Origin: Acidobacteriota bacterium
Lineage (GTDB): Bacteria > Acidobacteriota > Terriglobia > Terriglobales > Acidobacteriaceae
Assembly: GCA_021781255.1 (NCBI GenBank)
Contig: JAJXXG010000973.1
Coordinates: 1 to 5,214, forward strand
Direction of reading: 5' to 3'
DNA length: 5,214 bases
Shown: one piece after another, positions 1-5,214 of the stretch
How the letters are laid out: each line of letters starts with the position of its first letter
Numbering within the stretch: position 1 is the stretch's first letter
Notes under the pieces: model-generated
Database searches by the model: none
Told to the model about the DNA's origin: nothing
What the model saw: the letters and a program-made list of their open reading frames with translations, nothing else
Program-made: the position numbers and the translations under genes

Positions 1-111
1 GCGCGAACCAGGGAAGCTCTCGATCTCGTCCTGACAGAACGCCTTGCAGAGATCACTCCAGAAAACGCTCACGCATGGTTCAGACACAAAGAATGCAGAG
101 TATACCTATGA
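1..111 (+). CDS. C-terminal end of a probable IS630-type transposase (5' part outside window)
   Basis: Frame 1 is open from the left edge to a TGA at 109-111, giving 36 residues. The visible stretch contains EALDLVLTERLAEITPENAHAWFRH. The pattern of an amphipathic helix, then ITPxxAxxWFRH, then a short tail with a Cys and aromatic residues, resembles the extreme C-terminus of IS630-superfamily DDE transposases, which often end in something like WFxHCGY. Here the end reads WFRHKECRVYL, so the usual CGY is not exact; this may be family variation or decay. The DDE catalytic residues would lie upstream and cannot be seen, so intactness cannot be judged. I see no convincing terminal inverted repeat in the 87 bp after the stop. 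The family call is from memory of the C-terminal motif and is moderate. Confidence 0.5.
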   Translation, partial: ARTREALDLVLTERLAEITPENAHAWFRHKECRVYL

Positions 112-198
112 GAGAAATGCTCTAGACACGGCGCAGAGAACGGAACCGCAAATTCTGATCGTGGAGTGTCGAACTGGCATCTGAAAACCTTTCATCTC

Positions 199-2019
199 TT
201 AGCGGAGTGTGACATCGTCAAGTTGGAAAGAAAATGGTCCGACACTCCCCGTATGAGCGAAGTTAAATCGCGTCACGTCGGAACCATCCGTGTGGAACTC
301 TGAGAATGGGAGAACAACCCGCTTCCACTGAGAAGTAAGGCGAATGCGCACCATGCGGGGCGGCTGGCTCTGTGTGCTCATCCATACAGTGAGCGTCCCA
401 CCTCCCTTCGTGAAGAAACACAACTCCCTATGTGCGCTTAGATTGGCTGGGTCCCACGGACTTGCAGATGGCATGAAGCTAACGCCCGCAAACGGAAGTG
501 GAGAACCATGTGCTGTCGTTTCAGCAACAGATAGAGAGTATTTGGAACCGTTCACTCCGCCCCGGACAATCTCAAAGCGTGCGGTCGATTTGCCGTGGTA
601 GCGGCTGTCATTGAATGTCTGCCAGCCGGCACCAAAAACCGCCCGGGGCGAGCCTTGCTTGAAGTCCGAGACCTGCCCCGACTCCGACCCCTTAGGTGTC
701 AGGTATTGAGCGCTCTCTTCGTAATCCTTAGTCAACCGCTGAAATGTGGCCACGCGGTTAACTTCAATACCAGCTTTCCAGATGTGTATGATGTGCCGCG
801 TGTCTTGGATATGCTTTAGCGGGTCTCCCTTCACCAGCAAGAGGTCGGCTCGCATACCTGGAGCAATCACGCCCCGATCTGACAGATGGAAGATGCCAGC
901 CGGAATACTCGTCGCCGATGCCAGAGCCTCTTGTGGAGACATACCGCCATCGACAAGAAGTTCCAGTTCACGGTGCATGGAGACGCCATACCAGGTGCCG
1001 CTGTTGGGTGCATCGGTTCCAGCAAGAATAGGAACACCCGAGCGTAGCAACTGCTTCTCTGCGTCCGTTGCGTATTTCATACGGAACCGATGAGGCGGGA
1101 ACATCAAGGAAGCAAATTGTCCCTGAAGATTTCGAAGCGCATCCGGGGTCAGAAAAGGACTGATATCGGGATCATTGGCGATGGCGCCCCCGGATGGCAT
1201 GTAGAGGCTTTGCAGGACAGTTAGTGTGGAGACGACAAAGACGTGGTGACTGGCAGCAAGCGATCCGAAGTCTGGTCGAGGCTCACTTTCGATGAAGAGA
1301 TGTGCGAGTCCGTCAACACCAGCCTCGATTGCATCGACGGCTTCAGGTCCATTCCCAATGTGTGCAATCGCAAGTTTTCCGCGACGATGAGCCGCCTGGA
1401 CAACTGCCGCCATCGTCGCATTGCTGACATTGGCAAAGGGAATGCCGTAAGCACTGCCATCCTCGTCGATGATCTTGATGTAGTTCGAGCCCTGCGCGAT
1501 TCTGGCGTCAACGAAACTCTGGGCTTCGCTTGGTCCGCTAATAGTTGGTACAGGGCCTCCTGAGCCGTGTCCTGCGGGCGCCGTGGCGGGCCAACCGGCA
1601 GTAAAAATATCCGCCGATTCAGAGTGTGCTCCAGCCGCCTCGGCATCACGGAAAGGCACGATCAACTTGGGCGGGTCTTCCATACCCATCTCGGTTGTCA
1701 CACCAAACAGAATTGCTTGCTGGAGCGAAATCGTTCGATAGGTATGGGTGTGGCTGTCAATCAGGCCTGGAAGGAGCGTGTCTCCTGTGCCATCAATTAC
1801 CTTAGAGTCAGAGGACGGAGCGACAAGGTGATTGCCTAGTTCGGAGATCTTCCCGTCCACAACGAGTACGGAGTCGGCATCAACAATTGTGCGCCCATCG
1901 AACACGTGCACGTTCTTAATCAGAAAACTTCTGCTGGAAGCCGTCCTAGCGATCTGGGAAGATTGAGGCTGGTTGGTCTGCAGGAGCAGAGATGCCGCCA
2001 ATACAAATGCAATTCTCAA
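199..2019 (-). CDS. Exported metal-dependent amidohydrolase with C-terminal CIA30-like domain
   Basis: This 606-residue protein belongs to the amidohydrolase superfamily (imidazolonepropionase/prolidase-like, PF01979 type). A hydrophobic start (residues 3-13) after a single Arg suggests export. Residues 32-85 form the N-terminal beta-sandwich, and LLPGLIDSHTHTY carries the metal ligands H90 and H92. The other ligands are K182 (IKIIDEDG, the carbamylated-Lys position), H220 (IAHIG), H240 (GLAHLF) and D336 (GTDAPN), so the dinuclear site looks complete. APGMRADLLLVKGDP (386-400) closes the sandwich. Residues about 451-606 form a second domain resembling CIA30/NDUFAF1 or a related carbohydrate-binding-type beta sandwich: a DFxxG...FGxGWxxxxDSxxxGKST opening, with FSFQLDDVTL at the end. 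The start is TTG at 2019. An in-frame TGA lies three codons upstream, and a weak GGTGA lies just before the start. The substrate cannot be read from sequence; a peptide-like or cyclic amide is typical of the family. It is transcribed divergently from the sigma operon. Confidence 0.9.
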   Translation of the reverse strand: MRIAFVLAASLLLQTNQPQSSQIARTASSRSFLIKNVHVFDGRTIVDADSVLVVDGKISELGNHLVAPSSDSKVIDGTGDTLLPGLIDSHTHTYRTISLQQAILFGVTTEMGMEDPPKLIVPFRDAEAAGAHSESADIFTAGWPATAPAGHGSGGPVPTISGPSEAQSFVDARIAQGSNYIKIIDEDGSAYGIPFANVSNATMAAVVQAAHRRGKLAIAHIGNGPEAVDAIEAGVDGLAHLFIESEPRPDFGSLAASHHVFVVSTLTVLQSLYMPSGGAIANDPDISPFLTPDALRNLQGQFASLMFPPHRFRMKYATDAEKQLLRSGVPILAGTDAPNSGTWYGVSMHRELELLVDGGMSPQEALASATSIPAGIFHLSDRGVIAPGMRADLLLVKGDPLKHIQDTRHIIHIWKAGIEVNRVATFQRLTKDYEESAQYLTPKGSESGQVSDFKQGSPRAVFGAGWQTFNDSRYHGKSTARFEIVRGGVNGSKYSLSVAETTAHGSPLPFAGVSFMPSASPWDPANLSAHRELCFFTKGGGTLTVWMSTQSQPPRMVRIRLTSQWKRVVLPFSEFHTDGSDVTRFNFAHTGSVGPFSFQLDDVTLR

Positions 2020-2125
2020 GCGTCTTCACCGTGAAATGAATTGAAGAGCTTCCCACCTGCTCGGCCCTTATCACGTTTGAGAAGGCGGTTTTCGGAGTGG
2101 TTAGCATAGGCGCAAGAAAAACTGG

Positions 2126-2141
2126 GGAGCCTAACCGCTCC
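2126..2141. repeat. Short inverted repeat in the divergent spacer (possible operator)
   Basis: GGAGC (2126-2130) and GCTCC (2137-2141) are perfect inverted 5-mers around the 6-base centre CTAACC. The repeat overlaps the proposed -35 element of the sigma operon. A site of this size could bind a dimeric regulator or could be chance; nothing else supports it. Confidence 0.25.
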
Positions 2142-2158
2142 TTACACAGCCGGTCTAA
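2132..2158 (+). promoter_or_regulatory. Putative ECF-type promoter of the sigma operon
   Basis: TAACCG (2132-2137) has the AAC core of ECF -35 elements (compare GAACTT for E. coli sigma-E). After exactly 16 bases comes TCTAA (2154-2158), which matches the sigma-E-type -10. The spacing is the standard one, and an ECF factor promoting its own operon is common. Initiation 6-7 bases past the -10 would fall at about 2164-2165, on the GTG start codon, implying a leaderless message. No Shine-Dalgarno is visible upstream of that GTG, which fits. The site was found by eye, and the -35 lacks the usual GG/GA before AAC. Confidence 0.4.
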
Positions 2159-2164
2159 TTAATA

Positions 2165-2743
2165 GTGGCCTCTACTGAATCAGCAGCGATCCGGAAGGTA
2201 CTGGGCGGCGATCCATCGGCATTCAAGGTGCTGATGACTTGCCATTTCCGTGCTGTCTTCCGAACTATTTATCGCATCGTCGGAAATCAGGCAGACGCCG
2301 AAGACATCGCTCAAGAGGCGTTCCTGCGTGCGTATATGAACCTGGGCCAATTTCGTCAGGACGCTCAATTTGCTACGTGGGTGACAAGGATCGCCATCAA
2401 TTTGGCGCTCAATTCAGTTGAGCGTCGCACCCGCGACGCGCTGTTCCAGGCTGCGAATAGCGCGACGGAAGACAATGCAGCTCTCATGGAACTGGTAGAC
2501 GATGCGCCGGGTGCTGACCACTGGGTATTTGCAGATGAGGCTGCGAGGCTGCGCAAGATATCCATGCGAGAACTCACCGCGATGGAGCAAACTGCTGTTG
2601 CACTTTGGTTCGTAGAGGAATTGCCACTCGAAGAGATCGGAAAAACGTTAGGAGTACCGAAGAACTCCGTGAAGCAAGCGGTCTTCCGCGGCGTTGGAAA
2701 ACTCCGTCGGGCGCTTGCTCCTTTGAAGGGAGGGATGAGATGA
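2165..2743 (+). CDS. ECF-family RNA polymerase sigma factor
   Basis: A 192-residue sigma-70 family protein with only regions 2 and 4, the ECF (group IV) layout and length. Region 2 spans about residues 20-90: IYRIVGNQADAEDIAQEAFLRAY includes the core-binding DAEDIAQE motif, and FATWVTRIAINLALN is the region 2.3/2.4 promoter-melting and -10-recognition helix. Region 4 spans about 137-188: LPLEEIGKTLGVPKNSVKQA is the helix-turn-helix that reads the -35. The linker (about 92-130) is acidic and not conserved. The start is GTG at 2165; an in-frame TAA at 2156-2158 rules out a longer protein. There is no Shine-Dalgarno upstream, consistent with a leaderless transcript. Its stop overlaps the anti-sigma start as ATGA, so the two are probably translationally coupled and made in matched amounts. 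It probably directs core polymerase to its own operon and to envelope or stress genes; the regulon is unknown. Confidence 0.93.
   Translation: MASTESAAIRKVLGGDPSAFKVLMTCHFRAVFRTIYRIVGNQADAEDIAQEAFLRAYMNLGQFRQDAQFATWVTRIAINLALNSVERRTRDALFQAANSATEDNAALMELVDDAPGADHWVFADEAARLRKISMRELTAMEQTAVALWFVEELPLEEIGKTLGVPKNSVKQAVFRGVGKLRRALAPLKGGMR
2728..2734 (+). promoter_or_regulatory. Ribosome binding site fixing the anti-sigma start
   Basis: GGGAGGG lies inside the end of the sigma gene, with GGAGG six bases before the ATG at 2740. This selects ATG 2740 over the longer in-frame opening that begins at 2605 inside the sigma gene. Confidence 0.75.
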
Positions 2744-3456
2744 AAAGTGTACACATACCTGAAGAAGCTCTAATCGAATACGCGATCGGTGCATTTGCTG
2801 AACGGGAAGGCGTGAGGGAACATCTTACCGAGTGTGGGAACTGCCGTGCGGCGCTGCAAGAAATTCGAGATCTGAGGTCCGCGCTACGTCGGGAGAGACT
2901 GCCAGAACCCAACGTTGAAGAGCATTGGGTTCGTCTCTTTAACCAAGTTCGTTCTACGCCAATTGCCCATAAACAGCAGAAGCCACAATGGTGGAAGTGG
3001 ATAGCGATAGCGGTGCCGGCGTGTGCCCTGGTAATACTGCTTGCCATCATCTCTGTTCCACGCCGTCAGGTTCAGGTGGACTCGTCTAGCACACCGGTGA
3101 TGTCCGAAAGGCAAGGCACAGCAGATATTAGCGGGCAGCTCGCCGGAATTGAGCGGCTTCTCACTCTCGTCCGGCACGCAGATGGTCCATTGGACGAGCC
3201 AATTCGCTCTGAGGCCGTGAACCTCCTCGGAAATAACTCCGCATGTATCCGAGCCGCAGACTCAAGAGGCGAGGTAGGGGTGGCCCAGGTTCTCGAAAAC
3301 TCTGGATATCTCTTATCAACAATCGCCCATACCACGGGAACCTCGAACGACTCTACCTCCCGCAACATGGAACTGAACCTCGACGGAACTCTCTTACAAG
3401 TGCGTATTCTGCTCCAAAACGGAGCCAGCACCAGCGCAGGAGGATCTGCCTCATGA
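2740..3456 (+). CDS. Membrane-anchored zinc-finger (ZAS-type) anti-sigma factor
   Basis: A 238-residue single-pass membrane protein. Residues 1-50 form a putative zinc-finger anti-sigma domain: H28-x3-C32-x2-C35 (EHLTECGNCRAAL) is the HxxxCxxC zinc motif of ZAS proteins, which clamp an ECF sigma factor in the cytoplasm. Residues 84-86 (WWK) precede a membrane helix at about 87-106 (WIAIAVPACALVILLAIISV), followed by PRR. The extracytoplasmic part (about 110-238) contains a helical segment at about 125-195, then an MELNLDGTLLQVRILL strand region; a similar region recurs in acidobacterial anti-sigma proteins as I remember them. The ATG overlaps the sigma stop by four bases and follows a strong GGAGG. 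Upstream frame continuation to 2605 lies wholly inside the sigma gene and is not used. Known ZAS proteins release sigma by redox change or regulated proteolysis; which applies here is not visible. Confidence 0.88.
   Translation: MKSVHIPEEALIEYAIGAFAEREGVREHLTECGNCRAALQEIRDLRSALRRERLPEPNVEEHWVRLFNQVRSTPIAHKQQKPQWWKWIAIAVPACALVILLAIISVPRRQVQVDSSSTPVMSERQGTADISGQLAGIERLLTLVRHADGPLDEPIRSEAVNLLGNNSACIRAADSRGEVGVAQVLENSGYLLSTIAHTTGTSNDSTSRNMELNLDGTLLQVRILLQNGASTSAGGSAS
3438..3443 (+). promoter_or_regulatory. Ribosome binding site of the TPR/HEAT gene
   Basis: A perfect AGGAGG lies nine bases before the ATG at 3453, inside the end of the anti-sigma gene. It selects this start over the longer in-frame opening at 3243, and it places the signal peptide at the very N-terminus. 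Confidence 0.8.
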
Positions 3457-4361
3457 AGAACATTCGTACTATGCATCACTGGCTGATTATCCTGATTCTT
3501 CAGGTTGTGGTTGGAGGGATTACCTCGGCCGCTCAACAATCTACAAAGGCCAGCGTTCCAGCTTCCCAAGCGGACGCTGCTTATGGAGCTGGCATTCGTG
3601 CGATGAACGAAGGCCGGTGGGACGCCGCGATTTCTTCGTTTTCTAAAGCGGCCTCCGACTCTAATGGCATCCACGGCGATGCGTCGCTGTATTGGAAGGC
3701 GTATTCCTACCGGCGCTTGGCTCTTCGACGACAGAGTATGCAGACTTGCGGTCTGCTTCGTACAACGTATCCGAATAGCACGTGGAATCAAGACTGCGAT
3801 GCTCTCCTGCTTGAAATGAAACAGAACTCGCGGGCTTTTTCAGAGGCGTCAGGGAAAGTTTTGCCTCCTATCCCGCCTGACTCCGATGTAGGCTCCGACG
3901 ACGATCTGAAATTGCTCGTGCTAAACGCGCTGCTCCATAGGTCCCCCAATGAAGGAACGTCAGCAGCACGGCGAATGTTGAAATCCGACGCACAAATTGC
4001 CACCAAGCAGCAAGTTCTTTTTGTGCTGTCACAAGCCCCATCTCAGAACTCAGTGTTTCTGCTAAAGGACGCTATGCGGGGGAGTTTTGGAGCAATAACA
4101 CAGACAGCAGCGTTCCGAGTGATCACTCAATATTCAACGATTAAAGACCCTGATGCGGGCGTGGCGGCATACCATTCGACAAAAAGCAGAGACACCAAGG
4201 ATGCGGTGATTGACGCTCTGGCCAAGTGGCATGACTGGGCCGACTTAGTCATGCTCGCGAAGGAAGAACATGATCCCATGTTGCATCGTAGGTTGGTATT
4301 TGCCCTATCGAAGGCTGACGATCCTGCTGCCACCGAATACTTGAAGAAACTGCTTCGTTAA
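3453..4361 (+). CDS. Exported TPR plus HEAT-repeat protein linked to the sigma operon
   Basis: A 302-residue protein. Residues 1-27 are a signal peptide: MKNIRTMHH, then a hydrophobic core LIILILQVVVGG, with likely cleavage after TSAA; there is no lipobox Cys. Residues about 40-122 form TPR-like helical hairpins: AYGAGIRAMNEGRWDAAISSF, then a second unit with DASLYWKAYSYRRL, then the YPNS linker. This resembles the tol-pal/YbgF and BamD style. C99 and C115 could form a disulfide in the periplasm. A Pro/Asp-rich linker (136-150) leads to HEAT-like helices (about 150-302), beginning DDDLKLLVLNALLHRSP and ending ATEYLKKLLR. This order resembles acidobacterial HEAT-repeat proteins encoded after ECF sigma/anti-sigma pairs. 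As I recall, many of those are longer, with more HEAT units. The ATGA overlap with the anti-sigma stop and the strong AGGAGG imply coupled translation. Role inferred: protein-protein scaffold or signal input for the anti-sigma. Confidence 0.8.
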   Translation: MKNIRTMHHWLIILILQVVVGGITSAAQQSTKASVPASQADAAYGAGIRAMNEGRWDAAISSFSKAASDSNGIHGDASLYWKAYSYRRLALRRQSMQTCGLLRTTYPNSTWNQDCDALLLEMKQNSRAFSEASGKVLPPIPPDSDVGSDDDLKLLVLNALLHRSPNEGTSAARRMLKSDAQIATKQQVLFVLSQAPSQNSVFLLKDAMRGSFGAITQTAAFRVITQYSTIKDPDAGVAAYHSTKSRDTKDAVIDALAKWHDWADLVMLAKEEHDPMLHRRLVFALSKADDPAATEYLKKLLR

Positions 4362-4395
4362 CGACTGGCACGGTTGGTGAAATCGGGGGAAGGTT

Positions 4396-4420
4396 CGAGG
4401 AGGAGGAACTGGACTCCTCG
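4396..4420. repeat. Inverted repeat downstream of the sigma operon
   Basis: CGAGGAG (4396-4402) and CTCCTCG (4414-4420) are a perfect 7-base inverted pair around an 11-base centre. It lies 35 bases after the HEAT gene stop and has no T-run, so it is not a classical terminator; it could stabilise the 3' end of the operon message. Confidence 0.35.
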
Positions 4421-4463
4421 CGCGCAGCCGGCGAGCGGAGGCCGGTAGTTGCGGATGAGGGTT

Positions 4464-4502
4464 GCAGGGAGAAACCTGCAAGGGTTCTCCCTGCGCGATT
4501 TT
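4464..4502 (+). terminator. Strong hairpin with short T-tract, possible operon terminator
   Basis: GCAGGGAGAAACC (4464-4476) pairs with GGGTTCTCCCTGC (4482-4494) over 13 positions with one A-G mismatch and a 5-base loop TGCAA. A short TTTT (4499-4502) follows after GCGA, so it is an imperfect intrinsic terminator for the sigma operon, whose stop is about 100 bases upstream. A second, mutually exclusive hairpin, TTGCAGG (4462-4468) with CCTGCAA (4475-4481), uses the same left arm. Confidence 0.45.
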
Positions 4503-4536
4503 GGAAGAAGAAGAAGGGCGGCTAATTTGCCGCCCT
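4500..4536 (-). terminator. Rho-independent terminator of the ParB-like gene
   Basis: Read on the minus strand, AGGGCGGC and GCCGCCCT (4529-4536 and 4515-4522) form a perfect 8-base GC-rich stem with loop AAATTA. It is followed by a T-rich tail TTCTTCTTCTTCC and begins 18 bases beyond the TGA of the ParB-like gene. Position, stem quality and tail all fit. Confidence 0.7.
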
Positions 4537-4554
4537 CACAAATGATGGATGGGG

Positions 4555-5214
4555 TCAGGCCGCTTGCTTCGCTGGCTGCGGTGCTTTTTTCGCCTTCTCT
4601 TTCGCTGCGAAATCCTGCTTTACCTTGGCGGAGATGGCGTCGATGTCCACTCTGTAGGCGGTGGCAGCATCCTTGAGGATGGCGGGAGGATTACCGCGCG
4701 TGGCCGCAAGCAGGATGCTCGACTCGACCAACAGCCGGGAAAGCGTACCTTCATCGGCGCGGCGAAGGAAGGCGGCGAATGTTTTTGCGATGCCTCCATC
4801 GTCGCGCTTCTGCCGGATGCCGTGCTGCCGCGCTAGCATCTCCATGCGGTTCTCGTCCATGAGGCTTACCAGCTTCTCAAGGATGAACAGCAGGTCACGC
4901 TTCATGAGGCGAACCGGAACCGCACTGCCGATAGCAGCGAGGACACGAAGGCCGGTCGCGTTGGCGATGGCTTGTTCCTTGCGCTGCTTTTCCTGCTCGG
5001 CTTTGTGACTCTCATCGTTGCGGCTGGTTGGCTGCTTCGGATGATGTATCGAGCAGGACAGATTGGCGCACACCTTATGGATAGTGCCAACGTCGCCGCC
5101 TTCCGCGATGATGGCGTCGGTGGTGAACTTGCACACTTTGAACTCAGGCCGCTTCGCTTCGTCCTTCGACTTCGGCTTGTCGTCCCGAATCGCGGTGTAC
5201 TTGTTCCGTGGAAG
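4555..5214 (-). CDS. ParB-like partition protein, C-terminal 219 residues (5' end outside window)
   Basis: The frame is open from the right edge to TGA at 4555-4557. The GTG at 5134-5136 is not the start, because 26 more sense codons lie upstream in the window (LPRNKYTAIRDDKPKSKDEAKRPEFK) without a break. Numbering from the edge, residues 28-58 hold C28, C49, C54, H57 and H58 (KVCANLSCSIHHPK), a possible zinc site. Then comes a charged stretch (KAEQEKQRKEQ), a helical domain with GLRVLAAIGSAVPVRLMKRDLLFILEKLV and ARQHGIRQKRDDGGIAKTFAAFLRRADEGTLSRLL, and a Lys/Ala-rich tail. This matches, from memory, the C-terminal half of ParB/Spo0J-like proteins found on acidobacterial plasmids and islands; the ParB nuclease-like domain and HTH would be upstream, unseen. 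A role in partition or transcription control of a mobile element is inferred. A ParA partner, if any, would be off the window. Confidence 0.68.
   Translation of the reverse strand, partial: LPRNKYTAIRDDKPKSKDEAKRPEFKVCKFTTDAIIAEGGDVGTIHKVCANLSCSIHHPKQPTSRNDESHKAEQEKQRKEQAIANATGLRVLAAIGSAVPVRLMKRDLLFILEKLVSLMDENRMEMLARQHGIRQKRDDGGIAKTFAAFLRRADEGTLSRLLVESSILLAATRGNPPAILKDAATAYRVDIDAISAKVKQDFAAKEKAKKAPQPAKQAA

Larger units (their letters stand above)
4362..4554. other. Non-coding spacer between convergent genes
   Basis: This 193-bp stretch separates the 3' ends of the HEAT gene and the ParB-like gene. I see no credible coding sequence: the overlapping open frames have no recognisable protein or Shine-Dalgarno. 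It contains three inverted repeats described separately. The left half is GC-rich (GCGCGCAGCCGGCGAGCGG around 4420) and the right half is purine-rich (GAAGAAGAAGAA around 4504-4515). Confidence 0.7.

Noticed and set aside
182..194. Small stem TGAAA/TTTCA after the amidohydrolase stop as a terminator
   Set aside because: Only five A/T-rich pairs with a 3-base loop; too weak to call.
1221..1649. 142-residue minus-strand open frame inside the amidohydrolase
   Set aside because: It is Arg/Ser/Thr-rich, without recognisable motifs, and wholly inside a well-supported gene in another frame.
2605..2739. Longer N-terminus for the anti-sigma factor, starting at 2605
   Set aside because: The extra 45 residues overlap region 4 of the sigma gene in another frame, and the strong GGAGG lies six bases before ATG 2740, where the ZAS domain begins.
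3243..3452. Longer N-terminus for the TPR/HEAT protein, starting at 3243
   Set aside because: It would bury the signal peptide and overlap 210 bases of the anti-sigma gene; AGGAGG supports ATG 3453.
4549..4836. Plus-strand open frames opposite the ParB-like gene
   Set aside because: Composition is typical of the antisense of a GC-rich gene, with no Shine-Dalgarno or known motif.
5134..5136. GTG as the start of the ParB-like gene
   Set aside because: The reading frame continues open with family-like sequence to the window edge, so this is an internal Val codon.
1..5214. CRISPR array, tRNA, rRNA or toxin-antitoxin pair
   Set aside because: No regularly spaced direct repeats, no cloverleaf-like or rRNA segments, and no paired small genes were seen on either strand.

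Overview
The window looks like part of an Acidobacteriota (Terriglobia-type) chromosome with moderate GC. This is inferred from gene content. The ECF sigma / zinc-finger anti-sigma / TPR-HEAT protein cassette, the exported amidohydrolase with a CIA30-like tail, and the ParB-like protein with a Cys/His segment all resemble families I associate with soil Acidobacteria. No 16S or other taxonomic marker is present, so the assignment is a judgement.

Layout from left to right. (1) Positions 1-111 hold the last 36 codons of a plus-strand gene that resembles the C-terminus of an IS630-type transposase. (2) Positions 199-2019, minus strand, encode a secreted amidohydrolase with a complete set of metal ligands and a C-terminal CIA30/NDUFAF1-like beta domain. 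It starts at TTG. (3) A 145-bp divergent spacer (2020-2164) carries a plausible ECF-type promoter whose predicted start falls on or next to the GTG start of the next gene. (4) Positions 2165-4361, plus strand, form a tight three-gene operon: an ECF sigma factor, a membrane anti-sigma factor with an HxxxCxxC zinc motif, and an exported TPR plus HEAT-repeat protein. Both junctions are 4-base ATGA overlaps, each preceded by a good Shine-Dalgarno. (5) Positions 4362-4554 are non-coding and hold an inverted repeat, a strong hairpin with a competing alternative fold, and a rho-independent terminator facing the gene on the right. (6) Positions 4555-5214, minus strand, are the 3' part of a ParB-like partition protein that enters from beyond the right edge.

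The likely working unit is the sigma operon. The anti-sigma would hold the sigma factor at the inner membrane, and the TPR/HEAT protein, exported and co-translated, is a candidate periplasmic partner or sensor. The amidohydrolase is divergently transcribed and could share regulatory DNA with the operon, but this is not shown. A transposase remnant on the left edge and a partition gene on the right edge suggest that the block lies in or beside an accessory region.
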